Shown here piece after piece: positions 1 to 5,331 of a stretch of DNA of 5,886 bases. This DNA is from Candidatus Wolframiiraptor sp. (GTDB taxonomy: Archaea; Thermoproteota; Nitrososphaeria_A; Caldarchaeales; Wolframiiraptoraceae), in the NCBI GenBank assembly GCA_003660635.1, contig QMUP01000061.1, positions 1-5,886 of the forward strand, written 5' to 3'. Made by a program: the position numbers and the translations under genes. A model generated the notes under the pieces. It did not search any database and was not told where the DNA came from. It saw only the letters and a program-made list of their open reading frames with translations. Within the stretch, counting starts at the first letter, position 1; each line of letters starts with the position of its first letter.

Positions 1-765
1 CCAAATACTCGGGATGATTCCTTCCCCTAGCATGGGGTAAACGGTTCCTATTGCTTCACCTATTCCTACAATCTTTCCTTGACGGATTGGCCGGCAAAGC
101 TGGGGTGGGGCAATTCGCACTGGCTTCGCATCCATTCTTAGAATTTCACCCTGACATTTTTTGATAAAGTTGTTTAAAAAACTGATATGTCTTCTCTGAT
201 AATCTCCGGCGCCTATGTGGAATTCGTGTTTGCTGAGGGGGAAATACCAGAGGTATCCTGATAATCCATCGAAGGGTTTTATGTAAAAGTCATCAAATGG
301 GGGATCTTTACATTTAATGCGATATTGCATAGTCGGGATAAGATATTGTTTCACAGGCTTTGGAAGAAGTGAACGTGCAACTCCTGTCGCATCCACAATT
401 ACGTCATAGCCATTAGTAGGAGAAAGAATCTTGGAGCCGAACTTTATTTCGATGTTCTTTGATAGATCCCTCTCGAATCTCAACTTATCGAATGTACAGA
501 GGCCTTTAGCTTTTATTGATAAGATCTCTCGGTCTAAGTCGACCAGTATTTCCCGTCCTACATGAAATACGTAATCATCAAAATTTAATCCTACTCTTTT
601 GCTCAAATGTCTCATTTCATTAATACTCGTTCCCCAGGCGCAAATTGGATAAAAGTTACCATTTTGTTGAGCTTCAAATCCGACCACATCATGCCTATCC
701 ACAATTCTCGCAGCCAAGTAACGCCCTGCGATACCCATACCTATTATTGCTATCTTTAAAGTCAA
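1..765 (-). CDS. Geranylgeranyl-reductase-family FAD-dependent oxidoreductase, partial (C-terminus off the left edge)
   Basis: An uninterrupted frame of 255 codons runs from TTG at 765 to the window edge. Seen: an N-terminal Rossmann FAD-binding motif G9-M-G11-I-A-G14; a CAWGTS segment at residues 42-47; DATG at 125-128, the second dinucleotide-contact motif of this flavoprotein fold; Y171-L-W-Y-F-P followed eight residues later by GAG (185-187), which fits the YxWxFPx(7-8)GxG signature of geranylgeranyl reductases; and GEAIG..P..GEGI at 236-250, the site that normally reads GDAxG. Family members reduce isoprenoid double bonds, in archaea mainly the chains of membrane ether lipids, with FAD at the membrane surface. 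Family proteins are about 380-450 residues, so roughly a third is missing. TTG is the only sensible start: an in-frame TAA lies two codons upstream and the first ATG falls inside the Rossmann glycine motif. A TATA-like box at 795-806 supports it. The exact substrate is unknown; another isoprenoid- or carotenoid-modifying flavoenzyme is possible. Confidence 0.85.
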   Translation of the reverse strand, partial: MTLKIAIIGMGIAGRYLAARIVDRHDVVGFEAQQNGNFYPICAWGTSINEMRHLSKRVGLNFDDYVFHVGREILVDLDREILSIKAKGLCTFDKLRFERDLSKNIEIKFGSKILSPTNGYDVIVDATGVARSLLPKPVKQYLIPTMQYRIKCKDPPFDDFYIKPFDGLSGYLWYFPLSKHEFHIGAGDYQRRHISFLNNFIKKCQGEILRMDAKPVRIAPPQLCRPIRQGKIVGIGEAIGTVYPMLGEGIIPSIW

Positions 766-794
766 TTTCTGTTAAAGCTTGTTTGAATTCTTTC

Positions 795-806
795 AGATAT
801 ATTTTA
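795..806 (-). promoter_or_regulatory. TATA-like box for the GGR-family gene
   Basis: Read on the minus strand the segment is taaaatatatct, centred about 35 bases before the TTG at 765. Using the usual archaeal spacing of about 26 bases from box centre to transcription start, the message would begin near 774 with a leader of about 9 bases. No convincing Shine-Dalgarno sequence is visible. The box lies in the 201-base spacer after the UPF0282 gene, so this gene probably has its own promoter rather than depending on read-through. I see no gene in the rest of that spacer (766-966). Confidence 0.55.
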
Positions 807-966
807 CTATCCTTAGTGCTCAAACAACGTTCTCATTTCTCTCTGAGGCGCTTCACGTTGATTGATTAACGGAACAGAAGTTCTTGGTGACATTTCGGGC
901 CTCTATGACTTGTCTCTTAATGTGATTTTTAGAGTGAAAATGAACGAGGAGAACAGTAATGATTTT

Positions 967-2028
967 CTATCTATCTTTCGCGGATAGAACGACGGGTTCT
1001 TTTCCAAGGTACTCTGCCGCAGTAAGAACGGCTCTTCCTTCTTTTTCTGCCGTTTCATAAACTTCCTTTACTCGTTCCCTGTATCTCGGTTCTCTTGGAA
1101 GATGGTGGTCATAGATTATTACTTCTGGGCTCGTGTTCTTGATTATCCTTTTCATGTTTTCAATAGCCCTTTTGAGGTTGATGAGGTTGAGCATATAGGG
1201 GATGAGATAAGTGCTTGGTCCATCGACTATTAAGACATTCGGCTTCTCTCGAATTATTTCCTCTGCTTGATCTTCTATTACCGGTCCCTCGAGATCAGAT
1301 GTGTGAATTAATTTTTCATCTTCGTAGATTATTTCAATCGAGACGACCCATCCAACCCTGGCATATTCTATCCCGTGAAAATTTGGCTTGCTGAACTTTA
1401 TCAAGGTATTTCCCCGCTTGAAGACCCTCGAATCCGCAAACTTTACCTTACAATCGTTAAAGACCAGCTGGGGAATCCTAGGCGCCTTATTCCATTCTTC
1501 AACCCTCTTCCTAAACCACTTCCTTCCGAGTTCTAAGAGTTCGCGTTTTCTCTCCGAATAATCCCCATAATCCCTTGATCGGGCTAAGGGAAGGTCATCT
1601 AATGGATCCGGATAACTTTCCCGCCGAGGAGCCTCGAGGAAATCCTCTAAGTCGCCTTTTCCAAATGCCTTTACGAGATTGCTATAAAATCTTTCGGCCC
1701 TTTTCCTTTGGGAGCCGTTTATGTATCTATTTGGATCCTTGGCTAGAATCGTTTTCCCGCCGTAAAGCTCTTTATCGAAATCCGTGAAGTGATCATAATG
1801 ATAATGGCTTATCACTATAACATCGGCGCTTCTCGAGGCATCTTTAATCGCCTTACGGGCCTCCTCCAACCATTTACGCTTCAGGTTCTTCGGCGCCGGA
1901 AACCCTGGCTGCATCTCGGCTGCCCCGGGGTCAATTAAGACCTTGATATCAGGGGTTTTCACTAGGGTACAGGCGGATTTCGCTCCAAGTGAATCGAACC
2001 AGATTAGGTCGACTTCGATGTTTTCCAT
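967..2028 (-). CDS. UPF0282 / COG2248 family metallo-beta-lactamase-fold hydrolase
   Basis: A 353-residue protein starting at ATG 2028. Seen: LIDPG at 31-35; the metal-binding signature H75-Y-H77-Y-D79-H80 of the metallo-beta-lactamase fold; SQRKRAERF at 106-114; a histidine in FHG (H218); HTSDLEGP at 242-249, with D245 placed as the bridging metal ligand; and YDHHLPR near 307-312, giving the last histidine ligand. The order and flanks match the archaeal UPF0282 family as I remember it (SxGxxS start, ISHYHYDH, SQxKRA, HGxE, IHxSD, DHH, AEYLG end). The fold binds two metal ions and usually hydrolyses phosphodiester, ester or thioester bonds, but the substrate of this family is not established. 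It has no signal peptide or membrane segment, so it is expected in the cytoplasm. A charged stretch at about 125-185 makes it longer than the roughly 300-residue members I recall. It is transcribed divergently from rpl12. Confidence 0.9.
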   Translation of the reverse strand: MENIEVDLIWFDSLGAKSACTLVKTPDIKVLIDPGAAEMQPGFPAPKNLKRKWLEEARKAIKDASRSADVIVISHYHYDHFTDFDKELYGGKTILAKDPNRYINGSQRKRAERFYSNLVKAFGKGDLEDFLEAPRRESYPDPLDDLPLARSRDYGDYSERKRELLELGRKWFRKRVEEWNKAPRIPQLVFNDCKVKFADSRVFKRGNTLIKFSKPNFHGIEYARVGWVVSIEIIYEDEKLIHTSDLEGPVIEDQAEEIIREKPNVLIVDGPSTYLIPYMLNLINLKRAIENMKRIIKNTSPEVIIYDHHLPREPRYRERVKEVYETAEKEGRAVLTAAEYLGKEPVVLSAKDR

Positions 2029-2055
2029 CGACGTGAAGAAATGCTCGGACCCGGC

Positions 2056-2063
2056 GTATAAGC
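2056..2063 (-). promoter_or_regulatory. TATA-like box for the UPF0282 gene, implying a leaderless or near-leaderless message
   Basis: The minus-strand sequence gcttatac is centred about 31 bases before the ATG at 2028, with a purine-rich ggggagaa just upstream where a BRE would sit. Normal archaeal spacing puts transcription start at about 2033, within 0-6 bases of the start codon. The bases before the ATG (ttcttcacgtcg) contain no Shine-Dalgarno match, which agrees with leaderless translation. It shares a 100-base divergent region with the rpl12 promoter. Confidence 0.5.
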
Positions 2064-2088
2064 TTCTCCCCAGGTTTTCGCTTAGTAA

Positions 2089-2098
2089 GATTTAAGAA
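2089..2098 (+). promoter_or_regulatory. TATA-like box for rpl12
   Basis: The sequence gatttaagaa is centred about 35 bases before the ATG at 2129, giving a predicted transcription start near 2120 and a leader of about 9 bases. It lies about 35 bases from the opposing TATA-like box of the UPF0282 gene, so the two pre-initiation complexes would sit close together. It is an imperfect box and the assignment is by position and composition only. Confidence 0.4.
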
Positions 2099-2128
2099 TA
2101 GGCTTAACTGTGATTGACCTGAGTGGTC

Positions 2129-2449
2129 ATGGAATACGTTTACGCAGCATTGCTGTTGCATAAAGCCGGAAAGGAGATAAACGAGGAAAATGTGAAGAAA
2201 ATACTCACGGCCGCGGGAGTTAACCCAGATGAGGCCAGGGTAAAAGCCTTGGTAGCCGCTCTCTCAGAGGTTAACATAGATGAAGTTCTGAAGAGCGCCG
2301 CTGCGGCGCCAGCCGTCCCTGCTGCAGCTCCTGCTCCGACGCCTGTTAAGGAAGAGGAGAAGAAGGAGGCCAAGGAAGAGAAGAAGAAAGAAGAGGAGAA
2401 GAAGGAAGCCGAGGAGGCTTTGGCTGGTCTCAGCTCGCTCTTCGGCTGA
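2129..2449 (+). CDS. rpl12: 50S ribosomal stalk protein P1/L12 (archaeal type)
   Basis: A 106-residue acidic stalk protein of the large ribosomal subunit. In archaea its dimers sit on P0/L10 and recruit the translation GTPases to the factor-binding centre. Seen: an N-terminal helical dimerisation domain opening [17 protein letters not shown], an Ala/Pro-rich hinge at about 57-72, a Lys/Glu-rich segment at about 73-96, and the conserved C-terminal GLSSLFG that binds elongation factors. The length matches archaeal family members (about 100-110). I chose ATG 2129 over the GTG at 2123 because archaeal homologues begin MEY; GTG would only add Met-Val. No strong Shine-Dalgarno is present and the leader is probably very short. 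rpl11, rpl1 and rpl10, often directly upstream in archaea, are absent: the upstream neighbour is divergent. alaS follows on the same strand after 120 bases. The linker carries a 13-codon internal duplication. Confidence 0.96.
   Translation: MEYVYAALLLHKAGKEINEENVKKILTAAGVNPDEARVKALVAALSEVNIDEVLKSAAAAPAVPAAAPAPTPVKEEEKKEAKEEKKKEEEKKEAEEALAGLSSLFG
2351..2410 (+). repeat. Direct repeat inside the rpl12 linker (21 of 21 positions but one, 39-base period)
   Basis: Positions 2351-2371 and 2390-2410 are 21-base copies differing at one base. The 39-base period is 13 codons, so the linker reads EEEKKEA twice without breaking the frame. The surrounding tract 2348-2417 has only four pyrimidines, including an unbroken 37-base purine run at 2372-2408. 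The simplest reading is in-frame slippage or tandem duplication in a low-complexity charged hinge that tolerates length change. Confidence 0.8.
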
Positions 2450-2451
2450 CG

Positions 2452-2482
2452 GTAATTTCTTCCTCACGGTTTTCTCTCAATT
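2452..2482 (+). terminator. Possible T-rich termination region after rpl12
   Basis: Just past the rpl12 TGA the plus strand becomes strongly pyrimidine-rich, with several short T runs (ttt, tt, tttt, ttt) and no obvious hairpin. Archaeal RNA polymerase often terminates at T-rich tracts without a stem-loop, so partial termination here is plausible, with alaS served by its own promoter at 2518. Read-through into alaS cannot be excluded. The rest of the 2450-2569 spacer holds only the alaS promoter and leader. Confidence 0.3.
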
Positions 2483-2517
2483 TAGAATCAATTCTCGCCC
2501 TCTTTCTCTGCGTGATA

Positions 2518-2527
2518 GCATATAAGG
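2518..2527 (+). promoter_or_regulatory. TATA-like box for alaS
   Basis: The sequence gcatataagg is a good archaeal TATA box. Its centre near 2523 predicts transcription start near 2549. That lies downstream of the first in-frame TTG (2540) and about 20 bases ahead of the TTG at 2570, so it argues for the later start codon for messages made from this promoter. It would allow alaS to be transcribed independently of rpl12. Confidence 0.55.
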
Positions 2528-2554
2528 GAGTATTCCCATTTGTGGAGAGGATCG

Positions 2555-2563
2555 GAAAGGGGG
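2555..2563 (+). promoter_or_regulatory. Weak Shine-Dalgarno sequence that helps decide the alaS start
   Basis: A purine run gaaaggggg ends about 6 bases before the TTG at 2570 and can pair imperfectly with the pyrimidine-rich 3' end of 16S rRNA. No comparable sequence at proper spacing precedes the TTG at 2540. Together with the TATA box at 2518 it favours 2570. Confidence 0.4.
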
Positions 2564-2569
2564 CAAATC

Positions 2570-5329
2570 TTGAGATTCGGTCCTGAGGTATATTCGCTCA
2601 AATTCTTTAGAGAACGAGGCTATGTGAGAAAACGGTGCCGAGTTTGCGGAGAATATTTCTGGACGGTTGATCCGGAGAGGGAGGTCTGCGGGGAGTCGCC
2701 GTGTGAACCTTATCGCTTTGTCGGGAAGACTCTGGCAAAAAGGAGGATGAATGTTCGGGAGGTTAGGGAGGCATTTCTCAAATTCTTCGAAAAGAGAGGC
2801 CATAAGATAATCGCTCCATATCCAGTTGTGGCCCGCTGGAGATCCGACATGTTCCTAACAGACGCCAGCATAGTTGATTTCCAGCCCTTCGTCACCTCCG
2901 GAATCGCGCCCCCACCGGCAAACCCACTCGTGATAAGCCAGCCTTGTATTAGGCTCGTAGACATAGACAAGGTTGGGCTCACGTTTGGAAGGCATTTAAC
3001 GATATTTGAGATGGGGGGTGCCCACGCATTCAATTATCCAGATAAGGAAATCTACTGGAAGGAAGATACGGTAAGATACTATCACGAATTCGCCCAAGAG
3101 GTCTTCGGGATTCCGGAGGAAGAACTGGTTTACAAAGAGGGCGTCTGGAGTGGCGGGGGAAATGCGGGACCATGCTTTGAATCTATATCTTATGGCATGG
3201 AGCTGGCGACCCTGGTCTTCATGCAGTACAAAACGATGAACGGCGAGCTCATAGAACTCCCGATAAGAACGGTTGACACGGGATATGGAATCGAGAGGTT
3301 CACTTGGTTTACTCAGGGGACGCCGAGTAGCTTTGACGCGATCTACGGGGAGCTGTATCCCAAGGTTAACAAAATAATCGAGATGCCGAAAGTAGACAGG
3401 GAATTATTGATTAAATATTCTCCCTACACGGCGCTGGTGGTTCCAAAGAAGGGGATGACGGTCGCGGAAGCGAGGAGGCGGGTATCGGAGGCATCGGGTA
3501 TTCCCCTCGAAGTTATAGTCAATGAAATTGAGCCATTAGAGAGGATCTACGCCGTCCTCGATTTCACGAAATCTATATCGTTTATAATAAGCGAGGGGGT
3601 TGTCCCATCAAATGTCCAAGTTGGTTATCTTGCGAGGCTCTTGATCAGGAGGACCTACAGGCTTCTGAGGAGCATGGGTCATGAGGATAAGCTCTTGGAC
3701 CTGATAGATCTTCAACTAGATTACTGGGGCGTCGACTTCCCACATCTCAAAGAGATGAGGAATGAGGTGTTAGATATAATTGAAACTGAGGTCAAGAAAT
3801 TCGAGGAGACGATCTCAAAGGGATCCAGCTACGTCGAGAGAGAACTCTCTTCGATGAAGAAACGTGGAGAGAAGAAGATTCCTATGGAGTTCCTGATCAG
3901 AGTCTATGACGAGCGGGGGATCACGCCGGATCTGATTGAACCCATCGCCTCAAAGCTCGGTATGGAGATTCAGGTCCCTGAGAACTTCTATGAGTTAGTC
4001 GCATCAAGGCATCTCCGAGCGGAGGCCGGGGTCGCCGAAGAAGAGGAGGAGAAGATCCTAGAAGAAGCCTTCAAAGATATCCCAGCGACCAAGAAAGCTT
4101 ACTATGAACACCCATTTGTCTCCAAGTTCCGCGCGAAGGTCCTTAAGACCTACGGAGATTACGTTGCCTTGGATAAGACTTACTTTTATCCTGAAGGCGG
4201 GGGAGCGGCCGCGGATCAAGGGGTGATCAAACACTCTAAAGGCTCCTCGAGGGTCGTTGACGTCCAGATGCTCGCCGGAGGCGTCATCATCCATAAAGTC
4301 GAGGGAACCCTTCCAGACGTAGGAGAAATAATTGAGGCTGAAATAGATTTTGAAAGACGGCTCTCAATAATGAGACACCACACCGCAACGCACATACTCC
4401 TCGGAGCTGCAAGAAAGGTTTTGGGAAAGCATGCTTGGCAGGCAGGTGCCAGTAAGGAACCGGATGCCGCGAGGCTCGACATAAGTCATCATAAGCGGCT
4501 AACCTACGAAGACGTGAAACGTATAGAGGATGAGGCGAATAGAATCGTGGCTTCGAGGATACCGGTTAGGATAGCTCTGATGAATAGAAACGAGGCCGAA
4601 GCACGCTACGGATTCCAGCTCTATCAAGGCGGAGAGGTCCCATCCGCTGAGATACGGGTCGTCGAGATCCCAGGATGGGATGCCGAGGCCTGCGCCGGAC
4701 TACACGTAGAGAATACCGAAGACGTCGGGATAATCAAGATCATCAAGACCGAGAGGATACAGGATGGAGTGGAGAGGCTGATCTTCGCCGCGGGGCCAGC
4801 CGCGCTACCCTACATTCAAGAGGACTGGAGGCTTGTGCGGGGGATTGCTGGGATACTTGGAGCGCCTGTGGAGGTGGTTGAAAGAAAGGTCCAGGAGGTT
4901 TTGAATGAGGTTAGGGAGCTGCGTAGGACCGTTAGGCGCTTACTCTCATCCGCGGCAAAGTTAAGGGCGATTGAACTCTCCCAAAAGCCGGCTCTGATCA
5001 TAAATGACATCAAATTCTATGTGGTGAGGGAAGATGAAGATGATAGAGAATACGTCTTACAGATCTCGGACAATCTGCTTTCTAAACCAGAACCCGCGTG
5101 CTTCATCGCGGCCTATGGCCGTGAAAGACTTTCCCTAGTAGCTGTCGCGAATAAGGAGGCCTTGGAGAGGGGAGTACATGCCGGCAAACTCGTATCGATG
5201 ATAGCCCAGAAGTTTGGAGGGAGAGGCGGCGGAAAGGATAGGCTTGGACAGGGAGGCCTTGGGAGAACAATCGCCGAAGAGGAATTTATCAGGGAATCCC
5301 TAAACATCATCAGAGAGCTATTCAAGTAA
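2570..5329 (+). CDS. alaS: Alanyl-tRNA synthetase (archaeal type)
   Basis: Cytoplasmic class II synthetase that charges tRNA-Ala and clears mischarged Ser or Gly. From TTG 2570 it has 919 residues, close to the family's usual ~900. Domains: an archaeal N-terminal zinc module with Cys23, Cys26, Cys40 and Cys45; aminoacylation core with class II motif 1 in PVVARWRSDMFLTDASIVDFQP (split around 86-107), motif 2 GRHLTIFEMGGAHAFNY (140-156) and motif 3 DTGYGIERF (236-244); a helical tRNA-recognition region to about 510; the editing domain with FYPEGGG (539-545) and metal ligands H604, H608, C708 and H712; then a coiled C-Ala region with a Gly-rich GGRGGGK (883-889). The open frame also reaches TTG 2540, but starting at 2570 leaves nine residues before LKFFRE, as in the Sulfolobus enzyme I remember. 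Oddities: the usual GGGQ is GGGA and CxGTH is CAGLH. Cotranscription with rpl12 is possible; the 3' end nearly abuts a convergent gene. Confidence 0.97.
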   Translation: MRFGPEVYSLKFFRERGYVRKRCRVCGEYFWTVDPEREVCGESPCEPYRFVGKTLAKRRMNVREVREAFLKFFEKRGHKIIAPYPVVARWRSDMFLTDASIVDFQPFVTSGIAPPPANPLVISQPCIRLVDIDKVGLTFGRHLTIFEMGGAHAFNYPDKEIYWKEDTVRYYHEFAQEVFGIPEEELVYKEGVWSGGGNAGPCFESISYGMELATLVFMQYKTMNGELIELPIRTVDTGYGIERFTWFTQGTPSSFDAIYGELYPKVNKIIEMPKVDRELLIKYSPYTALVVPKKGMTVAEARRRVSEASGIPLEVIVNEIEPLERIYAVLDFTKSISFIISEGVVPSNVQVGYLARLLIRRTYRLLRSMGHEDKLLDLIDLQLDYWGVDFPHLKEMRNEVLDIIETEVKKFEETISKGSSYVERELSSMKKRGEKKIPMEFLIRVYDERGITPDLIEPIASKLGMEIQVPENFYELVASRHLRAEAGVAEEEEEKILEEAFKDIPATKKAYYEHPFVSKFRAKVLKTYGDYVALDKTYFYPEGGGAAADQGVIKHSKGSSRVVDVQMLAGGVIIHKVEGTLPDVGEIIEAEIDFERRLSIMRHHTATHILLGAARKVLGKHAWQAGASKEPDAARLDISHHKRLTYEDVKRIEDEANRIVASRIPVRIALMNRNEAEARYGFQLYQGGEVPSAEIRVVEIPGWDAEACAGLHVENTEDVGIIKIIKTERIQDGVERLIFAAGPAALPYIQEDWRLVRGIAGILGAPVEVVERKVQEVLNEVRELRRTVRRLLSSAAKLRAIELSQKPALIINDIKFYVVREDEDDREYVLQISDNLLSKPEPACFIAAYGRERLSLVAVANKEALERGVHAGKLVSMIAQKFGGRGGGKDRLGQGGLGRTIAEEEFIRESLNIIRELFK

Positions 5330-5331
5330 TC

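Noticed and set aside
645..869. Open frame of 74 codons on the plus strand
   Set aside because: It overlaps the start and promoter of the GGR-like gene on the other strand, has low-complexity Leu/Ser content and resembles no family I know.
766..966. Possible small gene or RNA in the 201-base spacer
   Set aside because: The only plus-strand ATG frame near 940 stops after 15 codons, and I see no stable stem-loop, tRNA-like arms or box C/D or H/ACA pattern that I could defend.
2123..2128. GTG at 2123 as the rpl12 start
   Set aside because: It adds only Met-Val before the MEY that begins archaeal homologues; ATG 2129 is simpler.
2140..2373. Minus-strand open frame inside rpl12
   Set aside because: It mirrors the Ala-rich and Lys/Glu-rich codons of rpl12; the Ser/Phe/Ala composition is what antisense of that gene gives.
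2477..2803. Minus-strand open frame of 108 codons over the alaS promoter and N-terminus
   Set aside because: It is antisense to well-conserved AlaRS sequence, has no family resemblance and covers the alaS TATA box.
4216..4482. Minus-strand open frame inside the AlaRS editing domain
   Set aside because: It is a shadow of conserved coding sequence with no recognisable motif.
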